64,000 nt of DNA from Penelope pileata (taxonomy: Eukaryota > Chordata > Aves > Galliformes > Cracidae). The position numbers and the translations under genes are program-made. The notes under the pieces are model-generated. The model saw only the letters and a program-made list of their open reading frames with translations, did not search any database and was not told where the DNA came from. Within the stretch, counting starts at the first letter, position 1. The number at the start of each line of letters is the position of its first letter. Location of the stretch: contig WBMW01005465.1 in the NCBI GenBank assembly GCA_013396635.1, positions 937,307 through 1,001,306 of the forward strand, given 5' to 3'. Shown here one piece after another: positions 27,201 to 35,433 of the stretch.

Positions 27201-27985
27201 GAAAACAAACTTTTTTCTTCATTTTTCCCATGTAAGTCAACTTGGAAGAGGTAAACACTATTCTGCTTCCAAATTAGAAAACATCAATTCACAGAATAAC
27301 ACTTTTAAGTTATGCATATGCTGGAAACTGTTGTTTTCCCTACTGTAACTCAAATCATTTCAGTATGTAACAACACTGGGATTTGGTAAGATTTGTTTAA
27401 ATAAAGCTTAACCGTAGATTTAAAAAAAAAATGACCATAGTAGGCATACTTACACTCACAAGCAGCAGCTATGAGACGACAAGCAATATATGGAGGATCA
27501 CAAGATGGGAAGAAAGGCTGAACTATGTAGTTAGCAAAGGTGATTGCAATAACCGCTTGGCTAGTTGGCTCCACAATTAGGAGCGAGGTCCACAAACGAA
27601 TAAAAGCAATGAAGCTCCCAAAAGACTCCAAGATGTATGCATAACTGGCTCCTGACTTGGTAATAGTGGTTCCAAGTTCTGCATAGCAGAGAGCCCCAAA
27701 GACTGAGAAAATCCCTCCAATGGCCCAAATTACTAGAGACAATCCGTAAGATTTGCTGTAGATGAGAACTCCTTTGGGTGAGACAAAAATACCTGAACCA
27801 ATCATGTTGCCTACTATAAGGCTTATTCCATTTAGCAAAGATATTTCTTTCTTCAGTTGCATTGTGTTTTGGTTTCCATCCTGCATTGCAGAGTTGTCAT
27901 TTGGATCTGTCTTGTCTGATTTATTGACGGGGCTGTATTCAGCCAGTGAGCTATGAGACCTAGCACAATCTGTCCTTTCTCCCAT
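3174..27985 (-). CDS. SLC7A6: SLC7A6 (y+LAT2 amino-acid transporter light chain), full coding span, 9 coding exons
   Basis: Joined exons on the - strand: 27985-27454, 23732-23607, 21859-21715, 18104-17981, 7206-7103, 6077-5981, 5313-5164, 4450-4267, 3268-3174. Their lengths sum to 1557 bases, 518 codons plus TAA, close to the family's roughly 515, and every junction keeps phase. The family is an APC-fold 12-TM antiporter that exports cationic amino acids such as arginine in exchange for neutral amino acids plus sodium. It joins SLC3A2 (4F2hc) through a disulfide at the plasma membrane. Visible hallmarks are the TM1 substrate motif GNMIGSGIF (residues 59-67), AELGTTI in TM3, the external Cys162 in FPSCDPP (the expected 4F2hc partner), YSGWDTLNF in TM6 and SCFGGLNAS in TM8. 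The tail CVLTEMDSSEEKK fits SLC7A6 better than SLC7A7. A diverged extra copy of the TM8 exon, tandem donors after exon 1 and a GC donor after exon 6 are unusual and listed separately. Confidence 0.95.
3990..4205. repeat. Possible old interspersed (LTR-like) repeat
   Basis: The stretch tctggctgggatgcagtta near its start and gggtgcttagctgccagctg near its end resemble a repeat I recognise as widespread in bird genomes, probably LTR-derived. It sits in the SLC7A6 intron between the last two coding exons. The family name is uncertain, and a RepeatMasker run would settle it. Confidence 0.35.
4267..4450 (-). CDS. SLC7A6: SLC7A6 coding exon 8 (TM11-TM12)
   Basis: 184 bases between acceptor tgtctccag and donor gtaagt. 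It reads LSVVFPIIFCICSVFLVVVP, then LYSDTINSLIGIAIALSGVP and GVYLPASRRPQF. These are the last two membrane helices and the start of the cytosolic tail. Confidence 0.94.
4942..4969. repeat. Purine tract (A9 G8-type) in an SLC7A6 intron
   Basis: A run of As followed directly by G-rich sequence with GGGGGGGG, GGA and GGGG. It is simple low-complexity sequence with no gene content. Confidence 0.8.
5164..5313 (-). CDS. SLC7A6: SLC7A6 coding exon 7 (TM9-TM10)
   Basis: 150 bases, exactly 50 codons, between acceptor ttctgacag and donor gtaaaa. It reads CAMTLIYLAVEDVFKLIN, then YFSFSYWFFVGLSIAGQLYL and RWKEPDRPRPLK, the strongly conserved TM9-TM10 block. Confidence 0.94.
5981..6077 (-). CDS. SLC7A6: SLC7A6 coding exon 6 (post-TM8 loop)
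   Basis: 97 bases after acceptor tttttcag. It reads LFFVGSREGHLPDLLSMIHI, then ERFTPVPALLFN. The exon must end after AAT to keep phase with the next exon, and the intron there starts gcaagt, so this is a GC donor rather than GT. The rest of the donor matches consensus. Confidence 0.9.
7103..7206 (-). CDS. SLC7A6: SLC7A6 coding exon 5 (TM8, canonical copy)
   Basis: 104 bases between acceptor cactag and donor gtatct. It reads TFADEVFGIFSWTIPIAVAF, then SCFGGLNASILASS. It enters in phase 0 and leaves two bases into an Arg codon. Full length and canonical content mark it as the constitutive version compared with the shorter copy at 11232-11327. Confidence 0.93.
11232..11327 (-). pseudogene. Second, diverged copy of the SLC7A6 TM8 exon (possible mutually exclusive exon)
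   Basis: Inside the 10.8 kb intron before coding exon 5, the - strand reads IPIVVAFSCYGGLNASAIAA followed by a donor AG|gtaggc. Against exon 5 (7103-7206) the last 65 bases match at 46 positions by my count, and most differences are at third codon positions. The first part is unlike exon 5 and about 8 bases shorter. With the outer acceptor (ctctttag, exon start 11327) the frame meets TGA. With an inner acceptor (tttctcag, exon start 11317) an 86-base exon runs open from phase 0 to phase 2, exactly the phases of exon 5. It is either a functional alternative TM8 exon with a KKPEKKS lead, or a tandem duplicate that is decaying. Confidence 0.6.
12883..12903. other. Assembly gap (21 N) within poly(A)
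   Basis: Twenty-one Ns are flanked on both sides by A-runs, so the sequencing probably failed at a homopolymer. A single N at 8313 follows another A-run. Confidence 0.95.
14117..14142. repeat. Poly(A) run, 26 A
   Basis: Uninterrupted A homopolymer in an SLC7A6 intron. No flanking target-site duplication was evident by eye, so a retroposon tail cannot be claimed. Confidence 0.85.
16123..16176. repeat. AT/AC microsatellite
   Basis: Seven AT dinucleotides followed by imperfect ACAC sequence (acatgcacacacacag) and further alternating purine-pyrimidine bases. Confidence 0.8.
17885..17918. other. Perfect 14-bp intronic hairpin
   Basis: CTTGTTTTGTTCCT at 17885-17898 and its exact complement at 17905-17918 enclose a 6-base loop. 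It lies about 62 bases past the donor of SLC7A6 coding exon 4, in the intron that also contains the two TM8 exon copies. Confidence 0.75.
17981..18104 (-). CDS. SLC7A6: SLC7A6 coding exon 4 (TM7)
   Basis: 124 bases between acceptor tcttacag and donor gtaagt. It reads NLPLAIAVSMPIVTVIYI, then TNVAYYTVLNV and LSSDAVAV, a TM7 block typical of y+LAT. It ends in phase 0, which makes the two alternative TM8 exons downstream interchangeable in phase. Confidence 0.93.
18619..18720 (+). mobile_element. CR1-type LINE, 3' end fragment
   Basis: The block tagtggtggacttg, tggactgatgatcttgaggg and ccaatctaaacgattctacg follows the typical CR1 3' tail, which ends in short ATTCTATG-like repeats. Only about 100 bases remain, as usual for 5'-truncated CR1 copies. 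Confidence 0.75.
19439..19471. repeat. T-rich low-complexity tract
   Basis: Nearly pure T interrupted by a few C residues, in the SLC7A6 intron between coding exons 3 and 4. Confidence 0.7.
21715..21859 (-). CDS. SLC7A6: SLC7A6 coding exon 3 (TM6 region)
   Basis: 145 bases between acceptor atatacag and donor gtaaaa. It contains NSFEGSSSDIGDISLALY, then SALFSYSGWDTLNFV and TEEIKNPE. The SYSGWD segment is the broken TM6 helix that lines the substrate site in this fold. Confidence 0.93.
23607..23732 (-). CDS. SLC7A6: SLC7A6 coding exon 2 (TM4-TM5)
   Basis: 126 bases between acceptor tcctctag and donor gtaagc. It reads LLTFVNCAYVKWGTRVQD, then FTYAKVAALIAIIVTGIV: the conserved TM4-loop-TM5 block of y+LAT proteins. 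It ends one base into a Gly codon completed by the next exon. Confidence 0.93.
24372..24436 (+). mobile_element. CR1-type LINE, 3' end fragment
   Basis: The sequence ggggattgaaactagatgat, then ctttaaggtcc, then gatcctatgac is a short, worn CR1 3' tail in the first coding intron of SLC7A6. Confidence 0.65.
26309..26339. repeat. A-rich tract with single G interruptions
   Basis: A12, G, A9, G, A8, G: simple sequence. On the opposite strand it is a polypyrimidine tract of no evident function. Confidence 0.8.
27001..27059 (+). mobile_element. CR1-type LINE, 3' end fragment
   Basis: The sequence ggggttggaactcaatggtc, then aaggtcccttccaaccc, then attctatgacc is an almost consensus CR1 3' terminus, the best preserved of the five pieces in this window. 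Confidence 0.8.
27454..27985 (-). CDS. SLC7A6: SLC7A6 coding exon 1 (N-terminus to start of TM4)
   Basis: ATG at 27985-27983 begins residues 1-177 plus one base. It covers a hydrophilic cytosolic N-terminus (about 1-45), TM1 with GSGIF, TM2, TM3 and the extracellular loop with Cys162. The non-coding start of this exon reaches an acceptor (tgttctag) at 28027. Two donors stand back to back: gtgagt (exon end 27460) and gtaagt (exon end 27454). I chose the second because it preserves family length, giving AAACEC. Confidence 0.9.
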
Positions 27986-28026
27986 TGTGGAAGAGCTGTG
28001 AATCCTCTACGACTCCAAATTGCAAT

Positions 28027-31000
28027 CTAGAACAAAACAGACAGCTGAAATCATTATAAAAGTTTTTATCCTGTAACATTTTTGCCAAGTCTTTATTCCA
28101 TCTTTTCATACCTTTTCACCCTATGTGAAATCCCCTTTTGTTACTTTGTATGTGTCTTTACACAAAGGGAAATCCGGGCACAGGTAAAGCAAACAAGCAA
28201 AAAATCAACATACAGCAAAATACAAATGCCAGAATAACCTAAATAGAGAAAGGAATTTCTACCTTGGGGGGGGGAGGGGAGGGGGGGAGATGAAGAAGAA
28301 GAAGAAAAAAGGTAGTAGGAAGGACAGAATTGAGGAACTACAATGTTGAAAAGGAAGGAGGAGCAGGCAGAGCCAAAATGAGGTACCATAAATAAAGCAA
28401 GCATTGTAAGAGCAAACTGGAAGTTTGAAGCATGAACATAGATTTATTGCAATACTAACAAATTAATCAAATTATCATACTTACACGGGTAAGTTATGAG
28501 TGATGTAGCAGAAGGATTGCCTGTTTTATCAACAGAATGCAGGCTCTTACCAGGGGCAACATGAAGAGATGCTTACTCCAGAATCCCTTTCGTCTAACTG
28601 CTGATTTATATTTCATAATAGAGTATGTTTCTGCCCCCACAGCCCTCCTCCAAGAAACTGTTCCCAGTTCCCACTGCCTCATTTCTTGGCATTATCTAAA
28701 ACTGCAGGCTTCCCGTGAAAAAACACAGTAGTTCCAACCCAAATTTCTCCACTAGCAACTGTACTTAACAGTACCTATGAAAACAGAAATAAAGCAAACA
28801 TTTTCCTTTGCTTTAAAATTGACTATTTGGAAAAGAACCACCTTCTTCTCAAGGCTCCAGGAAATTCTTTCATGTCTCCTGCAAGCAAGGTACTGCCAAT
28901 AACATTTTTAGTAAAGGAATAAACTGATAACAAGCAGTAATTCTGAGTAAGGCACATTATATAGAAGTTTGAGTAAGAAATCTATCCATGGAGCAGTCCT
29001 GTATGGAAACCAACCTAAATTGCACTTGTACCTTTGATTACTAGGATATAAACTGCACATAGAATAGGCCCTACATAGCTACTGGAACACACTGCTGCTC
29101 ATTTGCCCTGCCCCTCATTGAGCCTTCAGTGTGTGCTTCAGTCATTCACTCTAGAACAATATGCAACTGCCCCAACTGTGTGTGTACCTGTGCATACAAA
29201 AATAGAAGGTTTTGCTCATGCAGTTAGAGGAACACCCTTCTGGAGGGAAAACTTAGTAATCAAACTTTTCCTTTATTATCCAGCCAACATCTGTATACTG
29301 CAGTACAGGAGATTTGGCTTGATATCACTTAAGTAGAGATGATGGTCTGAAAAGCATAAAGATTATTCTCAACCAATAAAAATTTCTACTGAAATATGGT
29401 GCAAATCATTTATTGAAACACATTACATCCTTTTTCTCCAAGTCATATGAAGGTTCAAGCTTTTCCAAATTGAAATAGAAATGGTGTTCTTTAAAATAAT
29501 GAGAAATGAGATCCTCGATCCATTCAGTTGAATGCCTTCTCATTTATTTTCCCCTCAATATTTCAAAGAAACACGCCAGGGATGCTTAATGACTAAACAC
29601 GCATTTTATCTAGTATCATCACATGCCATTAAACTTCATACTTTTAATAAGACCAAAACTTTTCAACTGCCCAGAAATCCTGCTATTTCAGAATTCAAAC
29701 ATTGGAGTGCTATAGCGAGGCATCTGCAGTAGAATTAAGCTAATTATGAGAGGAATCCACATAGTTTCCGCAGATGAGCGTGCTCTAAACTGCAAAGAAA
29801 AATGAAAGGAAGTTCAGCTCTCCAGTAGTTACTGGCTCTCCTTGTTGTTTACCCTCTACCTAGTTACTCGTCCTAAATATCCACCTATCTTCCACTGCTT
29901 CCACCAAACGCATTTGCAGCCACAGACTGATGGATCTTCTGTCATTGGTATGGCAGAGCTGAGTCTTCAAAAAGCAACGTGGCATGTAAACTTGTTAAGA
30001 TTATTTTGTTTGCTTTGAAAGAGAAGCTTTGGTTATAATTGTGCAATATAAAATATTGTAATAACCAAATACAAGTATGATTCAAACATCAGAAAGCACA
30101 AATGCACGAAACAGCAAGACAAGCCACCAAGCGGGTGTTCATGACTAATATGACCATCAGAAGTAGATTTGACAAACACTGCTCACCAGCAAAAATAGCA
30201 TTTAATTCAAAATATCTTGAAATTTCTACTTTGACTCAGAGAGAACACCAGCTGCAAATATATTCCAGAAAGCAAACTGCTCTGGAAAAATCCTCAGGAG
30301 AAAAACAAGAGCACTACAGCTATTCTTATGACACCTGACTGCCATTTTGAAAATATTCCATATGTAAAACACCCTTTTAGTGAAAACTACCCAGCTTAAT
30401 GATTTGTTACACCACATGCCCTAATCACCACACCTGTTTCCTCCTGGAACACCTTTCAAAGCACAACTTGTTCAGAAGTGTGAGCGTTACCATGAATACT
30501 CAGGCATTCTGATGATTTGATTCAAACCAATTGGGTCGCTGACCAAATCAAATTTGATTATTTCACACCTAGGCAAGTTTTGCACTAAGAGACACTTGTC
30601 ACTCACCTCATGGGCCAAAGTCCAGAGGTAAATTTAATTACCTGCAAGTACAGACCCTATCACTGTTCAAACGCCTCCATCTCAACGAGCAGCACATGAC
30701 TGCAGTTCTACACAATTTTGTTACCGATGACCTTGGCTGTTTCTTGCCACTCTACCTAAAAGCAACCACAATATCCTTCCAAGCTAGCTTACTTTTCCCC
30801 CCAGTACTCCTTCCTCTCCATGTCTGCTTTTGTTATTCACAGTTTTGGGTATCTACCAGCAACTAAGGTTTGCATAAAGGTGTGTGCGACAGCTCACTTG
30901 AGATTTCGCATTCTGTTCCCTTCTCTAACCTTGTTTGTTTTATACTCTTACAAAGCCTTCAGGGCAGGAATTGCTTATTTGCCTGAGTCACATGTCTTAC

Positions 31001-33421
31001 TGCACTACCTCTAGGTCAGAAGCAGAGCTGCTGGCAGGTCTCGGGGGTTTTTTTGGTTTACAGACTTTGCTTAACAGGAACTAAACCCGGTAGCTACGAC
31101 TAACTGAAAAAATACATACATACACACCAAAAAGGAAGAGAGAGCAGAGACAGGAGAAATGAAGTTATGTCAAGGCTAGAAAATCAAAGAACAGAAACCA
31201 TATATTAGAATCCATGACTCTGGCACAAGGCCACTGTTTTTGTGCAAGCAAAGGATATGTTTGGAAGAGAAGAACAAGGGAGGAATAGCATAGTATCTTC
31301 TAACATACAACAATTCTGTAATATTCCAGCTACAGTTAGCACACTAATGCTGCCAAGCCCTGCCATAGGACTACCAAGGCTCATGCAGGCTTATGACTTC
31401 ACACAGGCTAGCATATTTCCTCATCACTCACCCTTGTGCAATACAAAGTCTTAACCTTTGCTTTTGCTGATGGTTGCAGCTGTGAGGAATCTTTTTGCTG
31501 ATATGCAGAGGATTTTTACTGAAATGACACTGCCATTGACATAAAAAGCTTCAGTACAAAACCAAGACAGTGACCTGAAATTAAGATCACTTCAAAAACA
31601 CATATTCTGTTAAGGCCACGTTCCAAAGGGACTGATGAAGGTTAATGTGCATTTAACCAAATACTGACACTGTGTTACAATGTGGCCTTTCTTCTAGGAG
31701 AGAGAAGAGGAAGACCCCCTCTCTCCCAGTGAGCAGGAAAGCAGCTGGCCTGGCGTTTGTTGCACTGGGAGGGAATCTGTGAGCCACTATACCTGCTCAC
31801 TGGAGAAGATTTCCAGTATTCCTGCCTGTCTTCTGCAGCTGTCTTGACTAGGTGCACTAACCCTCGCTGAAATGTAACTTTACAGAAATACTTTGAGTAT
31901 TCACTTACCCCAGCTGTAAAACTCCCCTTAAAAAATGCAACAATTGGGTAAGGGTCAAGACTCCCCTACGCCAGCAAACAGCATAGATGTCTCCAGGGGG
32001 TTAAGCATCAACAGAGCAAAGGTTGTAAGTCCCAGAAATCCCTGTTCCTTCCCATGTATGTATTTAGGTACCTCACAGTCCGAGCATTTATGTGAGAAAG
32101 GCTTAGTGTGTCTAGAATGGTTGTTATTGTTTCTGTGAGAAAAACCACATCCAGGCCACACAGCTAGCAGACAGGAAGCCCTTGCAACAAAATAATCCCC
32201 AATGTAAAGATTTAACCTGTTCAGCCAAGTCCTGCAGGCTCACATATGCAAACATACTATCCTTTGCTCTGCAAAATCAACATAAACCTTAGACCAAATA
32301 AAATTGCTTGTAACACCGATTTTTAATTAGGACAAGATATGTTTATCATGTAAACAGCAATGGAAGAGACCTTTCTAGGTCAATTACTCACTGGATAGTG
32401 TACCAGCAATGGGGTAACCCCGGGCTTTGCACACCTGCAGGGCTGCTGCTCAGCGGCACTACCCAGGGTCCTGCAAATCCTGGAGAGGGCTGAGAGCATT
32501 GCACGGAGAAAGATCTACAACCCACTACAACACCTTAGCAGCTTTCCAGAATTTGCTGAAGTACCAATACTACAAAAATCCACCTCAGTAACAGATTCCA
32601 AACCATGTCACTTGGAAGTCAGGGGACCGTGCTAGCTGTGAGTGGAAAACAGCATGTCGGTGTACCCCCACACCTCCGGCTTCCCCTTGGAAGTTCACGC
32701 TGAAGGAGAAGCAGTTCGGGGCTGCAGGCCACCAGGAGCAGGGTGGGAGGGCACGGGGTTAGGAGACACACCGAGAGCAGCCTCAGGTAAGGAGGCTGCG
32801 ATCGTTTGTTTGAATAACTAATCTGATGGATGGTGGTGCACAGACACGGAAACCTCTCCAAAAGGGAAGTTCTGTCAGATGGCACACGTGTACAGACACA
32901 CACGTGTGCTCGTTAGCTGCAACTCACAGACAGGCTGAATCAGACGGGATTTAACACACTTCCCTTCGTCATAATGATCTCACACACCATCAGCTCCAGC
33001 ACCTGCCCGCCCGCCCCAGGCTGTGACACCCAAACACCCGGATCCGCAGCCATGGCCATGTGGCTGTCACCGCCGCACCCCGGCACCGTCCTCGGCCAAG
33101 CCAAAGGCAACACGTGGCTGGGGACAGCCGCCCCTCAGCGTGAGGAGAGCGACCCTGGGGGCCGCCCTCGTTCCCGAGGGAGAACATGAGAGAAATTCAC
33201 ACACACAACGCGCAACCCCGGCGGGGAGCAGCCGCCCCGCGCCTCAGGGCATGGCAGAGCCGGAGGCCGGGGCACCCCCTCAGCACCCGCAGGTGCTGCC
33301 CCTGAGGCACTCTGAGGAAAACAACCACGCGGCAGTCCCCGCTACCCCCTCCTCCCGGCCCAGACTTCTAGAGCGTCCCCGCCGGCTCCGGGCGGTGCTA
33401 ACGGGAGGCCGCCCGCGTTAC
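28027..33421 (-). other. SLC7A6: SLC7A6 first intron (between non-coding exon 1 and coding exon 1)
   Basis: About 5.4 kb of mostly AT-rich sequence, with no convincing gene on either strand. A G-rich stretch followed by GAA repeats lies at 28266-28312. The extent depends on the inferred donor at 33422. Confidence 0.5.
28266..28312 (+). repeat. G-run tract plus (GAA)n, quadruplex-capable
   Basis: G9-A-G4-A-G7 is followed by imperfect GAA repeats. Three long G-runs with single-base spacers could form a G-quadruplex on the + strand. On the SLC7A6 transcript it reads as a C/T tract about 240 bases before the coding-exon acceptor. Confidence 0.75.
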
Positions 33422-33670
33422 CTTTCTCCCCCGCTGCCGGTGAGCCGGGGATGCCCGTTTTCGTTGCAGCACACACGCGTGATGGCGGCCGCTCCGCTCC
33501 GCTCCGCCCCGCAGCCCCGCGCCCGCCGACTGCCGCCTCTCCGGCAGGAAACTGCCTTCCCGCCTCGCCCCCGCCTCAAGGCGCGGCCTCTGCCGGCGTC
33601 ACCTCAGCGCCGCGGGCGAGGAGTGGGGCGAGCGTGATCCCCTCAGCGTGATCGCTTCCCCTCATCTCCT
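33000..33670. promoter_or_regulatory. SLC7A6: CpG island, probable SLC7A6 promoter
   Basis: An abrupt GC- and CpG-rich island in otherwise AT-rich DNA, with repeated gctccgctccgccc and ccgcccc boxes near 33490-33520. It lies upstream of the SLC7A6 coding exons on the - strand and is the only CpG island in the first 49 kb. Housekeeping transporters commonly start in such islands. Divergent + strand transcription is possible but not shown. Confidence 0.7.
33422..33520 (-). other. SLC7A6: Candidate non-coding exon 1 of SLC7A6
   Basis: On the - strand the sequence GAGAAAG|gtaacg at 33422 is a plausible splice donor just inside the CpG island, and could join the acceptor at 28027. The 5' limit is a guess placed at the Sp1-like boxes. 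RNA-seq or 5' ESTs would confirm or reject it. Confidence 0.35.
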
Positions 33671-33734
33671 CGGGCGCAAGATGGAGAAGAGGCCTCTTCC
33701 ACCCCGGCGCTGCCGCAGGTGGAGGGAGACTCTG

Positions 33735-33832
33735 GGCAGCCCCTGAGGGGAGATGAGGAGCCCCTGAGAGGAGACGGAGCTCTGCGGTCCCTGAGGGGAG
33801 ATGTTTTCTTCTCAGCCCCTGAGGGTGACACA
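33735..33832. repeat. Short direct repeats at the CpG island edge
   Basis: Four imperfect copies of CCCTGAGGGGAGATG-like sequence (starting near 33747, 33769, 33799 and 33827). Each core CCCTGAGGG is itself nearly palindromic. Confidence 0.65.
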
Positions 33833-35386
33833 GCACAGAGGGTTGCCCCAAAGCAAGGACCTGAGGTGGTGGAAGGTCTGAAAAGTAGTGGTGCTTTGGG
33901 GGGTGTGGCTGCTGCAATAACGGATTTGGGTGTTAAGGGAATGCCTGAAATAGAGCTGTGTGTGTGTGTGTTGGTGTCTGCAGATAGAGCGTGGCCACAC
34001 CCAAGGTTTGGCTCCAGTGAAGTACAGCTGGTCCATGCCTGAAAATTGTGATTAAAAATGCCCCACGTCTGAAAATTACAGTGAGCAAGCAAATTGCCAT
34101 TTAGCAAATGGGCTCCTGCAATGAAGTCTCTGGTGTTTACCTTCCTCTGTTACAGCCTCAGCGTGTTGGAGCCGGCGAGCTCCGGGCTGCAGCCGCCTCC
34201 CAATGTTCTTCGCTGCCCTTCAGCTGCTCCTTGCCAGGCAGAGGTCAGGGCCAGGTCTGGAGGCTGAGAGTACTCATCTTGAAGCTGCCTCATTACCCTC
34301 CTCCAGTTCTTATCTGCAGTCCCAAACACGAATCAGAGGTAGGCTTCTTCAGAAGGGTGTATGGGATAAAAGCTTTACAGCCCAATAAAAATTACAAGGC
34401 TATAGGAGGACTGGGAAAGGTGAACTACGTACCGTAATTTCCATCGTCAGTAAATGCAGTGGTGGAGCCCAGCTCCATCGCCATGAGGTTTCCATTTCTG
34501 ATTTCCATACTGCCTCGTCTCAAGGCTTGCTTGTTCTATCGAGCTGTTCTTTTTCCTTTGTCACATAGACAAGTAGCATACAAAGCTGCTGTTGCCCTTT
34601 TATATATCTCCAGATATTCCTTACATTGTGTTTCGGCAACAGTGAAGGAAGAAAGTCTTTTTTTAGTTTTTTTTTTTGTGTACACATATGGGGAGAAGCT
34701 TCCTGCTTGCTACACTGGATTTCATTTCAAACTATACAGGACTGTGGCGAAACAAATGATCCTTTGCAGGCTGTAATCTGAAGGATCTTGATAACGTCAG
34801 CTCCTTCATTACCTTTGTTTCAGCTCTTTGTTTGGCTTTTGTTGGTTTTAGGTCTTGTGCAAGTACGTGTAGAGATAGCCATGCTAGATCGATTGCCTGC
34901 TAAAACTACTGACAGTGTTGTAAAGCAGCCAACAAAACCAGTCCATCTTCTTCTGGACCTTAACAGCCCTGATAAATGGATTCTTTGTTTTCAATCCACT
35001 TGTGCAGAACTGATAGAAAACAAAAAGGCATAGAAGTTATCCCTGGAATATAGCTCAATTTTGTACAATATGACATTTAAAATTGTAGTTAGAAAGATCA
35101 TATGACCCAGAAGCAGCTGTTAGATAGAAACAGTGCTTAGTCACTATTTACGAATGTTGAATTTTCAGGTAGACCTACTTGCAGTCAGTCTCACACTTTA
35201 ATCAGAAAATGGGCTGTGTGACTGTTGAAGATGCAGCTGATTTCAATTGATGCTAGACTGCCTTTGAAGCTTCCTCGTAAATTGAACCTACTGGAGACAA
35301 CATTCATTACTCCAAAAAATGGTCTCATAAAATGTCAGATAATTAGAACATTGCCTTTAGGAACAAGAAATAGATGAGAGCTGAAG

Positions 35387-35392
<6 letters not shown>

Positions 35393-35431
<39 letters not shown>
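35393..35431. repeat. Poly(A) run, 39 A
   Basis: The longest homopolymer in the window. It could be the tail of an old retroposed sequence, but the preceding bases are not recognised. Confidence 0.85.

Positions 35432-35433
<2 letters not shown>

Noticed and set aside
33023..33637. 204-codon + strand frame in the CpG island
   Set aside because: A Pro/Arg/Ala-rich frame is expected by chance in a GC island, with no recognisable domain and no neighbouring exon.
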